DNA of 64,000 nt from Pseudomonas sp. 10-1B (GCF_000935045.1 NZ_JYKS01000007.1:124001-188000), one strand, 5' to 3'. Counted from the first letter of the stretch, positions 1-8,571 are shown. Translations and numbers: made by a program. Notes: generated by a model not told the origin, from the sequence alone.

Positions 1-11
1 GCCTTGTTAAC

Positions 12-140
12 CTACTCCCCCTTTTTGTGCTTGTGGGGTTTCAGGTCCGGATGGTCCTTCTGCTTCTCAGGCGTGACTCGCTGCCTTTTATCCGGAGTGC
101 CATCTTCGTTAGTTCGTTTAGGGCCTGGCTTGATGCTCAT
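12..140 (-). CDS. small basic hypothetical protein (42 aa)
   Basis: A short reading frame from ATG (138-140) to TAG (12-14). An AAGGA ribosome binding site lies about 8 nt before the ATG. The product is very rich in Lys, Pro and Asp, ends in a His/Lys run (KPHKHKKGE) and has no membrane segment or signal peptide. It lies downstream of the EptA-like gene on the same strand, 126 nt after it, and could be the last gene of that transcript. No family recognised. The good ribosome binding site is the main reason for calling it. Confidence 0.5.
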   Translation of the reverse strand: MSIKPGPKRTNEDGTPDKRQRVTPEKQKDHPDLKPHKHKKGE

Positions 141-266
141 GCGAGATTTCCTTTATCGCTTGGGTTGGTGGGTGCTGCTATGTAGTTAGTCCAGCTTCTT
201 ATAGCTGTCAAAGCGGACGGGAGCAGAAGCACTTGGCATCCCAGAGGGGCCATCCTACTTCGTGTC

Positions 267-1964
267 TTAGAGGCCTGAGTAAGAGCCTCCTGGCAAGGGC
301 TTGCACGGGGCAGTGAAATCCAAGGCTGAGCGGTACGAGGACGTCTGGACATTCATCATCCCGAGCACTGTGTGAAACAGGTTGTCGTGGCTAAGAGGTG
401 AGCTTGCTTGAGCTTTCAAACAGCCGACGTTGAGCCTTTCACTCTTCGCAAGAGAATCGGACATCCAAAGCACCAATGGCACCTTGGTTTGCTCTTCAGG
501 AGCCATCGCATAAGGCAGCCCATGCAGGTAGAGCCCACCCTCACCCAGTGATTCTCCGTGGTCAGAAACGTACAGGAGCCCAGTGTCGAATTTGGTGTTC
601 GCTGCCAGGATGTCGATCAGCCCGGCTGTAACGTAGTCGGTGTAAAGGATCGAGTTATCGTAGGCATTGAGCACTTCCTGCTGCTTACATTTGTCGAGCT
701 CGTTGGTCTCGCACACCGGCGCGAATTTCTTGAATTGCGCGGGGTAGCGCTTGTAGTAGGCCGGGCCATGGCTACCTTTGTAGTGGAGCACCAGGACAGC
801 ATCGCCTTCTTGACGCTTGATGAAGTCTTGCATCTCCGAGAGCAGCACCCCGTCCTTACACTCCTCGCTGGTGCAAAGTTGGGGATCCGCGTGAGAGGCA
901 GCCTTGTGGTTGGGAACCCTGTCGCAGGCCCCTTTGCACCCCGAGTTGTTGTCAGTCCACATGACACTAATGCCTGCGCGTTGAAGCACGTCGAGCAGCC
1001 CTTCTCGGCTCTTGGCCAAGCCATCTTTGTACTCGGCCTTACCCACATCCAGGAACATGCATGGCAACGAAACTGCGGTGGCGGTGCCGCAGGAGCTGAC
1101 GTTGGAGAAGCTGATGACGTTGCGTTTTTCCAGCTCCGGGTTCGTTTCACGGGTGTAGCCATTGAGGGAGAAGTTGGCGGAGCGGGCGGTCTCTCCTACA
1201 GCCAGTACCAGCAGCCTAGGTTTACGGGCCGCCCCCTGTCGATTAACTACCGCATCAGTTCCAATGGCCGTCAGCGTTTTAGGTGTGGCCAGCTGGCGCT
1301 TCAGGTAACCATGGCCAGCCGCAAACAAGTTGGTGGGTACCAGGATCAGTCGGATCTCCCGATTGTTGCGCAGCAAGGAGGCATATGACTGGTATTGACT
1401 CAGCACGATGCCAGACAAGGTCAACAGAGCGAGCGACAGAGCAATGACCCTGCTGACCAAAGCTCTGGCCCAAGGCTTGCGCCGGAGGGGAACCCGGGAG
1501 ATCAGGTAGACGGGCAACACCCCAACCATTGCGACCCACAGACCGAGCTTCCAATTCAGCAGCTCGGTTGCCTCAGCGACGTCTGTCTCCACAACGTTGG
1601 TGAACATTGTGTAATCGATCACGATGCCATAGGCATTCATGAAGTAACTCGCAAAAGCCGCGCTGATCAGTACGAGACATAGAAAAGGTTTGGTCAGCCG
1701 CGCCCATGACAGCAAGCTCAGAACCGTAAACACCCATGCGAATACTATGACTGGGAGGCTAGCTGCTAGCAGCCAGTTCACTTCATCGGTTTTGAATACC
1801 AGCTTCCAGAGCACGCTCCAGAGCTCAGCATTCGCGAATAGCAGCAACCAAAGAGTTACCAGCCCAATGAGCAGATTAGTGCTGATGCCTTCCTGTCGGG
1901 CAGTGCGAATAGCAAAGATCCATTTACTTAACAGGGTGTGAACAATGGATTTTGAAGGTGTCAT
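267..1964 (-). CDS. eptA: EptA-like phosphoethanolamine--lipid A transferase
   Basis: Inner-membrane enzyme that would move phosphoethanolamine from phosphatidylethanolamine to lipid A, lowering surface charge. The first ~180 residues hold five hydrophobic segments; the rest is a periplasmic alkaline-phosphatase-fold domain. The nucleophile motif GETARSANFSLNGY (Thr near residue 259) and the metal motif SDHGESLGEGG are intact, and many paired Cys fit the EptA/MCR family. At 565 aa it is slightly longer than usual for the family (~545). The frame extends to a TTG two codons upstream, but the ATG at 1964 is the likelier start. A metal-type promoter lies ~200 nt upstream (2170-2209). Polymyxin resistance is a family expectation, not something the sequence proves. 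Confidence 0.9.
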   Translation of the reverse strand: MTPSKSIVHTLLSKWIFAIRTARQEGISTNLLIGLVTLWLLLFANAELWSVLWKLVFKTDEVNWLLAASLPVIVFAWVFTVLSLLSWARLTKPFLCLVLISAAFASYFMNAYGIVIDYTMFTNVVETDVAEATELLNWKLGLWVAMVGVLPVYLISRVPLRRKPWARALVSRVIALSLALLTLSGIVLSQYQSYASLLRNNREIRLILVPTNLFAAGHGYLKRQLATPKTLTAIGTDAVVNRQGAARKPRLLVLAVGETARSANFSLNGYTRETNPELEKRNVISFSNVSSCGTATAVSLPCMFLDVGKAEYKDGLAKSREGLLDVLQRAGISVMWTDNNSGCKGACDRVPNHKAASHADPQLCTSEECKDGVLLSEMQDFIKRQEGDAVLVLHYKGSHGPAYYKRYPAQFKKFAPVCETNELDKCKQQEVLNAYDNSILYTDYVTAGLIDILAANTKFDTGLLYVSDHGESLGEGGLYLHGLPYAMAPEEQTKVPLVLWMSDSLAKSERLNVGCLKAQASSPLSHDNLFHTVLGMMNVQTSSYRSALDFTAPCKPLPGGSYSGL

Positions 1965-2169
1965 TATCAAACTCTGAGAGGCTGCTTATCCATGCGTTAG
2001 CTGTGGAGTTAGCGGGAGCTGCTTGGCAAACCATCGACAGATGCTGAGCGATTGCGCAATGTGCGGAGCGCCAGAGGCCTTAGGGCCTAGGCGTTGGAGA
2101 CGCTTAGAATGTGTGAGGCATAGGGACAAAAGAGAAATAAATCTCGCTGAGCGCATTATTTCCGGCGCC

Positions 2170-2209
2170 TGATAACGACACGATGACCTCGTGATTACAA
2201 TGCTGACAG
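2170..2209 (-). promoter_or_regulatory. CzcR/CopR-type box and -10 for eptA
   Basis: Read on the minus strand, CTGTC-N6-GTAAT (2194-2209) is followed after exactly 18 nt by TTATCA (2170-2175). The same layout recurs at six other sites in the island. It faces the EptA-like gene and predicts a start near 2163 and a ~200-nt leader. The rest of the 1965-2452 intergenic stretch shows no further gene; the zinc-ribbon/czcD genes start on its other side and have no box of their own. Confidence 0.65.
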
Positions 2210-2452
2210 AAATGCAATAACTGCTGTTTTAATTGCCATCGACCAGGCTATGATAAAAATTAGGGCGACACCATCTATTAAACGCAGAGCACCGCTCAGC
2301 TAGATAAATTTAATTTCACAAACAAAACGGCTTCGTTTTGACGTAGGCTAATTTTGAACTTTCACTTTAACTTACAAGTCTTTCTCGCGAGCAGAACATT
2401 CTTTTCAACTTTTGCTCGTTAATATGTCACCCATCAATGAGGGGCGAATACC

Positions 2453-2791
2453 ATGAGCTTTTTCAAAAATATCCTGGGCGGGCACCATGGCCGTGGAAAC
2501 CACGGTGGAGGCAAGCACCACAGCGGGGGACATGGGGCCGAGCAATACGATCGCCATGGCCGGCAGCAGGGCTGCGACGGCGGCAACCAGGTGTATGACG
2601 GCGGGCGCCATGCCACTCCAGCCCCCATTAAAGATCTGCAGGGCTGCAGGCAGTGCCGGACGGCCAACGATCCGTCAGCACGCTTTTGTCTAAACTGCGG
2701 AACACCACTATCGAGTGGTTGCACCGCCTGTGGCTCGTTGCTGAGCGCAGGAGCAAAATTCTGCAGTCAGTGTGGCCAAGCGACGCTCTAA
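2453..2791 (+). CDS. His/Gly-rich double zinc-ribbon protein
   Basis: A 112-aa protein with two parts. Residues 10-55 are rich in His and Gly (HH, KHH, GGH) and look like a metal-loading segment. Residues 65-107 form two CxxC...CxxC zinc ribbons (Cys 65/68/79/82 and 90/93/104/107). There is no signal peptide or membrane segment, so it is probably cytoplasmic. AGGGG precedes the ATG. It lies 54 nt before the CDF exporter gene czcD, so they are probably co-transcribed. A role in binding or delivering Zn or Co to CzcD is inference; no function is recognised for this small family. Confidence 0.75.
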   Translation: MSFFKNILGGHHGRGNHGGGKHHSGGHGAEQYDRHGRQQGCDGGNQVYDGGRHATPAPIKDLQGCRQCRTANDPSARFCLNCGTPLSSGCTACGSLLSAGAKFCSQCGQATL

Positions 2792-2845
2792 CGATAGGCA
2801 GACAGGAAGGCCAACGAGACCACAACCCTGCGCAAGGAGAAATAC

Positions 2846-3751
2846 GTGGGTTCAAATCATGACCATGGCAGCGCTGCAGTACGCGAGGGGCATCAGAAGA
2901 AGCTAATCATGGCGCTCGCCTTGACTGGCAGCTTCATGATTGCAGAAGTGATCGGTGCGTGGATTACCGGCAGCCTGGCGCTGCTGTCTGACGCATCCCA
3001 CATGTTCACAGATACTGCCGCCTTGGCGATCTCACTGATTGCACTTCAGATAGCCAAGCGCCCGGCGGATCAGAAAAGAACCTTCGGCTATGCGCGCCTG
3101 GAGATTCTGGCTTCGACGTTCAACGCCGTGCTGCTCTTCCTGGTGGCGATGTACATCTTGTACGAGGCCTACCAGCGCTTTTTCATGCCGGCGGAGATCG
3201 CTACCGGGGCGATGATGTGGATCGCAATCGCCGGCCTGATCATCAACCTAATCTCGATGCGCCTTCTGGCATCTGCGAGCAACGAGAGCCTTAACGTCAA
3301 AGGCGCCTACCTCGAAGTTTGGAGCGACATGCTCGGCTCGCTAGGCGTAATCATTGCAGCACTCATCATCCGCTTCACGGGCTGGACCTGGGTCGACACG
3401 ATTGTCGCTGTGGCAATCGGACTTTGGGTACTGCCGCGGACGTGGCAGTTGCTTCGCGAAAGCCTGGGGATTCTCATGGAGGGTGTGCCGAGGGGGCTCG
3501 ACGTTACGGCAATCGAGGCCACCATCCGCGGCGTAGATGGGGTCACGGACGTTCATGACTTGCACGTCTGGGCCGTCAGCAGTGGCAGCAACGTGATGAC
3601 GTCGCACGTAGTGGTACGGGATTCTGCAGATGGGGATGCTGTGTTGGCGGCCGTCGTGGATGCTGTCAGCGATGGATTTGAAATCCATCACTGCACCATC
3701 CAGATCGAGCGGGCAGCTTTCCACGAGAGCGTTCCCTCGCCCTCGCACTGA
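2846..3751 (+). CDS. czcD: CDF-family Zn/Co/Cd exporter CzcD
   Basis: Proton-coupled inner-membrane exporter that moves Zn(II), Co(II) or Cd(II) from cytoplasm to periplasm. It has a short His-containing N-terminus, six membrane helices and a ~90-residue cytoplasmic C-terminal domain. The transport-site motif of helix 2 is H52-xxx-D56 (SDASHMFTD). The helix 5 partner is E157-xxx-D161 (LEVWSDMLGS), with Glu where many family members have His or Asp. The start is GTG at 2846, with AAGGAG eight nt before it. Length (301 aa) is normal. It is second in a probable operon: zinc-ribbon protein, czcD, DUF3147 protein. Confidence 0.93.
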   Translation: MGSNHDHGSAAVREGHQKKLIMALALTGSFMIAEVIGAWITGSLALLSDASHMFTDTAALAISLIALQIAKRPADQKRTFGYARLEILASTFNAVLLFLVAMYILYEAYQRFFMPAEIATGAMMWIAIAGLIINLISMRLLASASNESLNVKGAYLEVWSDMLGSLGVIIAALIIRFTGWTWVDTIVAVAIGLWVLPRTWQLLRESLGILMEGVPRGLDVTAIEATIRGVDGVTDVHDLHVWAVSSGSNVMTSHVVVRDSADGDAVLAAVVDAVSDGFEIHHCTIQIERAAFHESVPSPSH

Positions 3752-3908
3752 TCGATCGGTAAACACCATGCAGACACATCCCCTTCCTGGCTGAGGGGGA
3801 TGTTGTAGAAGAAATGCGATGAGGGATGGCGTAAACGGCAGGAGCACTTCGAGAGGGGTTGGAGAATGGCTTCACCTCCCCCGTCCACAATCCCCAGAAG
3901 GTTCAGCG

Positions 3909-4259
3909 ATGGCTTGGATCATCACGAAGTACCTACTCACTGCCGGAATAGTGATTCTCGTATCAGAGCTGGCGAAACGCAGTGACAAGCTGGGCGGCCT
4001 GGTCGCCGCCCTACCCCTGGTCACTGTCTTGACGCTGGTCTGGCTCTATTTGGAGAACCAGAGCATGGAGAAGATCTCCAATCATGCTTGGTACACGTTC
4101 TGGTACGTGCTTCCTACACTGCCGATGTTTATCGCGTTCCCGTTGCTGCTACCTAAGCTCGGCTTCTGGCCGACCCTTATCAGCAGCATCCTCATCACAA
4201 TGGCCAGTTTCGGATGTTTCGCCGTACTGCTGCGCCGGTTCGGCATTGAGCTTCTATGA
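3909..4259 (+). CDS. DUF3147 family small membrane protein
   Basis: A 116-aa protein that is almost entirely membrane helices (about four), with the family-typical opening (MAWIITKYLLTAGIVILVSE then LAKRS) and closing (LLRRFGIELL). The frame is open upstream to 3819, but the ATG at 3909 follows AGAAGG and matches the family start. DUF3147 proteins have no assigned function. It lies 157 nt behind czcD on the same strand, which suggests it belongs with metal export or envelope homeostasis; that link is inference only. Confidence 0.75.
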   Translation: MAWIITKYLLTAGIVILVSELAKRSDKLGGLVAALPLVTVLTLVWLYLENQSMEKISNHAWYTFWYVLPTLPMFIAFPLLLPKLGFWPTLISSILITMASFGCFAVLLRRFGIELL

Positions 4260-4291
4260 TCCGGCGACCGCAGACATCATCTTGATGAGCC

Positions 4292-4618
4292 TTAACGGCT
4301 GTTAATACACTCGCCCTTCACCAGGTAGCGAACCATGTGCAGCTCGCCTTTCGAGTCTTCGTAGGTCATCATACTTCTTACATTACCGCAGTACCGCACG
4401 CTGGGTGATACATACACCAACTTACCAACGTCAAGGTCCATACCGTAGGCATAGTCTTCAAGTTGAGGCATGGGCTTTTTTACGCGCTGAGCATAATCCG
4501 CAGTAGCCTCTCTAGCAGAACGCTCAATGCGTTGGTTTATTTCCATACCGCTTTGTGCATTGGCTGTTAGTGATGTGAAGAGCATAAACACGGCGATCGC
4601 TGATACAGTAGTGTTCAT
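4292..4618 (-). CDS. DUF2790 family periplasmic protein (paralog 1)
   Basis: A 108-aa exported protein: Sec signal peptide of ~21 residues ending ANA, then the DUF2790 core with YAYGMDLDVGKLVYV, one Cys in RYCGNV, MMTYEDSKG and a terminal Cys (KGECINSR). The two Cys could form a disulfide. This family is found mainly in Pseudomonas, often near metal-resistance genes, and has no known function. A second copy lies at 18139-18462. Upstream sit a box-type promoter (4804-4843) and a ~180-nt structured leader with a terminator just before the ribosome binding site (AAGGGA), so expression may be controlled by attenuation. Confidence 0.8.
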   Translation of the reverse strand: MNTTVSAIAVFMLFTSLTANAQSGMEINQRIERSAREATADYAQRVKKPMPQLEDYAYGMDLDVGKLVYVSPSVRYCGNVRSMMTYEDSKGELHMVRYLVKGECINSR

Positions 4619-4633
4619 AAGAAGTCCCTTAAT

Positions 4634-4797
4634 AAAAAAGCGCCCGTAGGGGGGCGCTAAAATTCACCTACCAAAGGAGCGTATGGTTTACAGGTGAATG
4701 CATTGACGAGAACAACTGCCCGCTGCTCTTGCCAAGCTGCTTTGAAATGAGACAATTTCCAAAGCAGCGATGCCTCTTCCGCTGCCCTTAAACTAGC
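4634..4797 (-). ncRNA. putative structured leader RNA or sRNA with own terminator
   Basis: Predicted to start near 4797 from the box promoter at 4804-4843. Three hairpins follow in order. H1 is 4736-4768 (GCTGCTTT/AAAGCAGC with a further inner GAAAT/ATTTC pairing). H2 is 4662-4699 (ATTCACCT/AGGTGAAT with inner ACCA/TGGT). H3 is 4639-4658 (AGCGCCC/GGGCGCT) followed by five to six U, a canonical Rho-independent terminator. It ends 15 nt before the DUF2790 start codon, beside the AAGGGA ribosome binding site. It could be a free-standing sRNA or the 5' leader of the DUF2790 gene. No known riboswitch family is recognised. The predicted 5' end rests on the promoter call. Confidence 0.45.
4639..4658 (-). 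terminator. Rho-independent terminator in the DUF2790 leader
   Basis: On the minus strand a seven-pair GC stem (AGCGCCC/GGGCGCT) is followed by a T run (4638-4634). It is upstream of, not behind, the DUF2790 gene on the same strand, so it must either end a short RNA or act as an attenuator. Confidence 0.65.
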
Positions 4798-4803
4798 AAA
4801 GGA

Positions 4804-4843
4804 GGCTAACACCAAGATGATCGCGCAATTACAATTTGGACAT
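4804..4843 (-). promoter_or_regulatory. CzcR/CopR-type box and -10 for the DUF2790 gene / leader RNA
   Basis: On the minus strand ATGTC-N6-GTAAT (4828-4843) is followed after 18 nt by TTAGCC (4804-4809). The predicted RNA start is near 4797. The remaining stretch up to czcR (4844-5307) holds a second repeat at 5119-5134 and no credible gene. Confidence 0.6.
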
Positions 4844-5118
4844 GTAATAGATTGTAAGGTAATTATTCGGGAGACTACTGAGCCACCAAGTGAACTAATT
4901 CGCAGAAAGGCGTAGCAGTTCGCGGCCGTGCATGGGGACTGCCTGCGTGGCGCACTCGATGCAAGGCCAGCGCCAGTCTCTGCAAGCTGGCGACCGAAAT
5001 ACTGCCTGTCATGGCCGATTCCGCCTGTCAGGCGAAGCTGTCATACACCGTCGCAGACCCCAGAATCCGCTAAGCTCAGAGCTGGAGCCTGCATGACTGT
5101 CAGAAATCTTGCGGCTAC

Positions 5119-5134
5119 ATTACAAATTTGTAGG
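5119..5134. promoter_or_regulatory. CzcR/CopR-type inverted repeat upstream of czcR
   Basis: ATTAC-N6-GTAGG, containing the perfect 12-bp palindrome TACAAATTTGTA (5121-5132), lies 174 nt before the czcR start. Unlike the other sites it has no -10-like element 18 nt away on the czcR side. On the opposite strand ACAGTC lies at that distance. It may serve autoregulation of czcRS, but the promoter position is not clear. Confidence 0.45.
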
Positions 5135-5307
5135 ATTTCGCCGCGGCCAGCTTCTTCGCGTTAAGATTCAAGCGTCCTCAGGTGACCCGGCGTATGGACA
5201 GAGGTAGCGACTACCACATGCCATACCCTCAGCCTATCTTTCGAACAGCCTGCAACCATAATCTTGGCGGATTAGGCCAACTCCTTCCTCACACCTTGAG
5301 ATAAGTT

Positions 5308-5982
5308 ATGCGCGTTCTAGTTGTGGAAGACGAAATTAAAACTGCCGAATATCTTCAGCAGGGCCTATCCGAAAGCGGGTATGTCGTAGATATCGTGCAC
5401 AACGGTGTAGATGCCCTGCACTTGTTCAACACTAATGTCTATTCGTTGGTCCTTCTGGACGTGAACCTCCCCGGTATCGACGGCTGGGACCTGCTGGAAA
5501 CCATCCGTAAGACCAGCCGGGTCCGCATCATCATGCTGACCGCCCGCGGACGCATCAATGACAAGCTCAAGGGCTTGGACGGCGGCGCGGATGACTACCT
5601 TGTGAAGCCATTCGAATTCCCTGAACTGCTTGCTCGCATCCGTTCGCTGCAACGCCGTGGTGATGAGTTGGTCGAGAAGAGCTCGCTGAAAATTGCGGAT
5701 CTGGAACTCGACTCCGTCCGCCATCGCGTCTTCCGCGGTGGCACACGCATCGATCTCACCACCAAGGAATTTGCGCTTCTGCACCTGCTCATGAGCCGAA
5801 CGGGCGAAGCGCTGACTCGTTCCCAGATCATCTCGTTGGTCTGGGATATGAATTTCGATTGCGACACCAATGTCATCGATGTAGCCATCCGGCGCTTGCG
5901 CTCGAAGATCGATGACCCGTTTGAAACCAAGCTCATTCACACGCTTCGTGGCGTTGGGTACGTTTTTGAGGAACGCGCATGA
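5308..5982 (+). CDS. czcR: heavy-metal response regulator CzcR (OmpR family)
   Basis: A 224-aa DNA-binding response regulator. The receiver domain (1-115) has acidic residues E7/D8, phospho-acceptor D51 (LLDVNLP) and the switch Thr and Lys ([15 protein letters not shown]). The C-terminal winged helix (~125-220) ends in the CopR/CzcR/IrlR hallmark [20 protein letters not shown]. It would be activated by CzcS and turn on metal efflux. The gene overlaps czcS by 4 nt (ATGA), so the two are translated together. An inverted repeat of the island's box type lies upstream at 5119-5134. The DNA-binding domain closely resembles that of the orphan regulator at 28559-29233, so both may read the same boxes. 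Confidence 0.93.
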   Translation: MRVLVVEDEIKTAEYLQQGLSESGYVVDIVHNGVDALHLFNTNVYSLVLLDVNLPGIDGWDLLETIRKTSRVRIIMLTARGRINDKLKGLDGGADDYLVKPFEFPELLARIRSLQRRGDELVEKSSLKIADLELDSVRHRVFRGGTRIDLTTKEFALLHLLMSRTGEALTRSQIISLVWDMNFDCDTNVIDVAIRRLRSKIDDPFETKLIHTLRGVGYVFEERA

Positions 5983-7397
5983 GGCCATTCAGCCTGGCTG
6001 CAAAGCTGGGGTTAAAAGTTGGGTTGATGAGCGCAGCGTTGCTGCTTCTGTTCGCCACCTTTGGCTATCTGATGGTAGGTAAGGCTCTGGAAAGAAATGC
6101 CCGAGCGGACCTGGAAGTAAAGATGGCGGGGATGGCTCACAACCTGTCCACCATCCCGGATATCTCCGGCGTCAACGCAGATGCACATCAGCTTGTCGAT
6201 TTGGTCATGGGCCACAACAACCTGTATGTGAGCATATTCGATACCTCACAGAATCAGACTCCTCTGCTCTCGATTGGCTCGAAACAGGTCAATCTGGAGG
6301 TGCACAAGTTTCAGCCGGCGGCCCAGCCTAAAGAGCATGAATGGCGTGATACGCAGGACCGTCCTCTGCTGAGTGCTTCTCGGATCATGCGCTTGGGCGA
6401 TGGAACAGAGGTCAGCGTCTATATGACCATGGACCAGTCATCCAGTGAGGCACTGCTTGATGCGTTGCTGACTTGGGCCTTGATGATGTCCCCCGTCATC
6501 CTCGCACTGATCTTGGCCATTGGCTGGTGGACCGTGCGCAGAGGCCTGCTGCCGCTGACCAAATTCCTCAAGGTGGCGTCAAAGATCTCAACGGAGAGCC
6601 TCGACCATCGTCTTCCGACTGATGGGATGCCGGCAGAACTCAAGAAGCTCGCCGACGGCATCAACATCATGCTGGCTCGCCTGGATGATGGCGTTCAGCA
6701 GCTCTCGCAGTTCTCTGACGACCTTGCCCACGAACTTCGAGCACCGCTTTCCAACCTGATGGGCAAGGCCCAGGTTGCCTTGACCAGAGAAAGATCGCTT
6801 TCCGAGTACCGGGAGGTTCTAGAGTCGTGCACAGAAGAGTTGGACCGCATGAGCCGCATGGTTTCCGACATGCTGTTCTTGGCCCAGGTCAGTCACCCTG
6901 CGTCCATGGTGGAGTTCGAACCGGTGTCCCTGGTCGACGAGGTTCAGCGCGTATGCGACCTCTTCAGCATTTCGGCAGAGGAAGGCGAGATCCAGCTGCA
7001 GATTTCTGGGAGTGATGATGTGGTACGCGGGAACCGCCTGATGGTTCAACGGGCCGTCTCAAACCTCGTGTCGAACGCGATCCGCTACTGCCCTCGCGGC
7101 CGCACGGTCTACGTGAAGGTGCAGCATAGTGCGAGCGGTACGACCTTGAGTGTCGGCAACCCCGGCCGCGGTATTGCCAAGGAACACCATGCGCACTTAT
7201 TTGAGCGGTTCTACCGTGTGGACAAGAGCCGAGCACGGAGCGAAGGCGGTACCGGTCTTGGCTTGGCCATTGTGCAGTCGATCATGAGCCTGCACCAAGG
7301 GTCGGCGAGCGTGGAGGTGACCGAAGAAAACTTCACCTGGTTCCACCTTCACTTTCCCGCAGCCCAGCAACTGCAGCCAGCAATGACCGCCGCTTAA
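5979..7397 (+). CDS. czcS: heavy-metal sensor histidine kinase CzcS
   Basis: A 472-aa inner-membrane kinase of the CusS/CzcS type. Helix 1 spans about residues 12-34, a periplasmic sensor loop ~35-160, helix 2 ~165-187, then HAMP (~188-240). The dimerisation domain carries phospho-acceptor H251 in [15 protein letters not shown], and the HATPase domain has N ([11 protein letters not shown]), G1 (GNPGRGI) and G2 ([10 protein letters not shown]) boxes. It senses periplasmic Zn/Cd/Co in family members. It starts inside the last codons of czcR. A terminator follows at 7415-7440. Confidence 0.93.
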   Translation: MRPFSLAAKLGLKVGLMSAALLLLFATFGYLMVGKALERNARADLEVKMAGMAHNLSTIPDISGVNADAHQLVDLVMGHNNLYVSIFDTSQNQTPLLSIGSKQVNLEVHKFQPAAQPKEHEWRDTQDRPLLSASRIMRLGDGTEVSVYMTMDQSSSEALLDALLTWALMMSPVILALILAIGWWTVRRGLLPLTKFLKVASKISTESLDHRLPTDGMPAELKKLADGINIMLARLDDGVQQLSQFSDDLAHELRAPLSNLMGKAQVALTRERSLSEYREVLESCTEELDRMSRMVSDMLFLAQVSHPASMVEFEPVSLVDEVQRVCDLFSISAEEGEIQLQISGSDDVVRGNRLMVQRAVSNLVSNAIRYCPRGRTVYVKVQHSASGTTLSVGNPGRGIAKEHHAHLFERFYRVDKSRARSEGGTGLGLAIVQSIMSLHQGSASVEVTEENFTWFHLHFPAAQQLQPAMTAA

Positions 7398-7414
7398 ACC
7401 GCGCAGACATGATT

Positions 7415-7440
7415 AGGCCCGTCCATCGACGGGCCTTTTT
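7415..7440 (+). terminator. Rho-independent terminator of czcRS
   Basis: A nine-pair stem (AGGCCCGTC/GACGGGCCT, loop CATC) followed by five T, 18 nt behind the czcS stop. It also separates the convergent gene at 7455. Confidence 0.85.
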
Positions 7441-7454
7441 GTTTGCTCAATGCA

Positions 7455-8042
7455 TCAGTGCCGGAGGACCACAGGGTCCATAGGCGACCGCAGAATCACC
7501 GACTTGATGATCTTCTGCTCGTCAGGATTGGCGTTCTTCCACAGGTGTGAGAAGTACTGAGCATTCACTTTCTCTTGAGCACTTACGCTGCCGGCGGCAT
7601 CGATCAGGCGCATGGTCGAGTAGACACAGATCAGCGCCAGAATGAAGAACGACGTGGCGACCACCATCACATAACGCTTGGCCAGCACCGGTGCCCGCTT
7701 GAGCTCCTGGATAGAGGCGTCCGCCGCCTTTGTCGCTGCTGTAAGCTCCGAGATCAGTGGCTGGATGGCGGTGTCGACTCCGCGGCATGCAGCTGAATAC
7801 GCTGATGCAGCGGCGCGCAAGGCAACCTCCTCCGCGTTCGACCAAGCCTTCTCCGCCTTTCGCACCTCCTCCTGAATCTGCCGGCCGACAGCGTCCACCT
7901 GCTCCACCAGTTCGTTCGACCTCTCCAGAACAGCGCTGGAGGTCCGCGTCTGCGAGGTCAGCTCATCGAGCTGGACAGTGAGTTTTTCAGTGCAGCGGCG
8001 AAAGTCACCGATAGCAACTGCCCAGGGCTCTATGTCATTCAT
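7455..8042 (-). CDS. hypothetical membrane-anchored coiled-coil protein (195 aa)
   Basis: Not assigned to a family. The first ~115 residues are charged, heptad-like and probably a long coiled coil. One membrane helix follows (~123-145, VMVVATSFFILALICVYSTM), then a ~45-residue soluble tail ending RSPMDPVVLRH. The layout resembles helper proteins of mobilisation or membrane-scaffold systems, but no motif proves this. AGGAG lies seven nt before the ATG. It is convergent with czcS. A box-type repeat lies just upstream (8092-8107) but points the other way. Confidence 0.65.
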   Translation of the reverse strand: MNDIEPWAVAIGDFRRCTEKLTVQLDELTSQTRTSSAVLERSNELVEQVDAVGRQIQEEVRKAEKAWSNAEEVALRAAASAYSAACRGVDTAIQPLISELTAATKAADASIQELKRAPVLAKRYVMVVATSFFILALICVYSTMRLIDAAGSVSAQEKVNAQYFSHLWKNANPDEQKIIKSVILRSPMDPVVLRH

Positions 8043-8091
8043 GGCTATCTCCTAGGGCGGCCAACAACGCCGCGCTGAATTAACGCGCTAG

Positions 8092-8107
8092 ATATCAAAA
8101 TTGTAAT
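8092..8107 (+). promoter_or_regulatory. CzcR/CopR-type box (distal copy)
   Basis: ATATC-N6-GTAAT, the same spacing as the other boxes and on the same strand as the proximal copy 108 nt downstream. No -10-like element lies 18 nt behind it (TTAGTC is only 14 nt away). It may be an accessory site for the 8309 gene or serve the divergent gene at 8042. Confidence 0.4.
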
Positions 8108-8199
8108 TTAAGAGAAAATTCTTAGTCGCCCTCGACAGTGCCGAGATAGACATGATCCTTCCAGATTTGAGGATTTAACGCATCCTGCCTGCCGCCAAA

Positions 8200-8239
8200 A
8201 TTACGGAATTGTAATTATTGACTCACCTTGTCGTTAGCT
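8200..8239 (+). promoter_or_regulatory. CzcR/CopR-type box and -10 for the 73-aa secreted protein gene
   Basis: The perfect inverted repeat ATTAC-GGAATT-GTAAT (8200-8215) is followed after 18 nt by TTAGCT (8234-8239). The predicted start is near 8246, 63 nt before the ATG at 8309. This is the most symmetric of the boxes in the window. Confidence 0.65.
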
Positions 8240-8308
8240 TCGCGTTCCTAAACTACAAACCAACAAAGGCCGCTAATCAGGCAGGCCTAGTATGAACCGA
8301 GGTTCACA

Positions 8309-8530
8309 ATGAAATTTGTCAAATCTATCGCTATTGGCAGCCTGCTGCTGGGTCTCATGGGTACCGCTTACGCTGAAGGTGGCTTCGAGCGAGCGAAACA
8401 GTTCAATGAAAACTTCCGAACCGAACAGGCTCGCCTATGGAGCGATGACTCTTCGGACCAGAACAAACAACAAGTCGCTCAAGAGCAAAAGAAAGAAAGC
8501 AAGGATGGTAAGGAACAAGCCGACAATTAA
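8309..8530 (+). CDS. small secreted charged protein (73 aa)
   Basis: A signal peptide of ~22 residues (hydrophobic core GSLLLGLMGTAYA, cleavage after AYA) is followed by a ~50-residue highly charged Gln/Lys/Asp-rich mature part with no Cys and no recognised domain. It is probably periplasmic. A box-type promoter stands directly upstream, so it should be metal-induced with the czc genes. An ideal bidirectional terminator follows. Function unknown; acidic/basic small periplasmic proteins next to czc systems are often proposed as metal buffers, which is inference here. Confidence 0.75.
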   Translation: MKFVKSIAIGSLLLGLMGTAYAEGGFERAKQFNENFRTEQARLWSDDSSDQNKQQVAQEQKKESKDGKEQADN

Positions 8531-8571
8531 TCGGCGGTTAAATAGGACTTCAAATGACGAAAGAAATCGAC

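Noticed and set aside
4690..4710. 11-residue leader peptide inside the structured RNA
   Set aside because: ATG lacks a ribosome binding site and the peptide has no run of a regulatory amino acid.
4928..5164. 78-aa plus-strand frame upstream of czcR
   Set aside because: No ribosome binding site, Arg/Pro/Cys-rich composition typical of non-coding DNA, and it covers the palindrome at 5121-5132.
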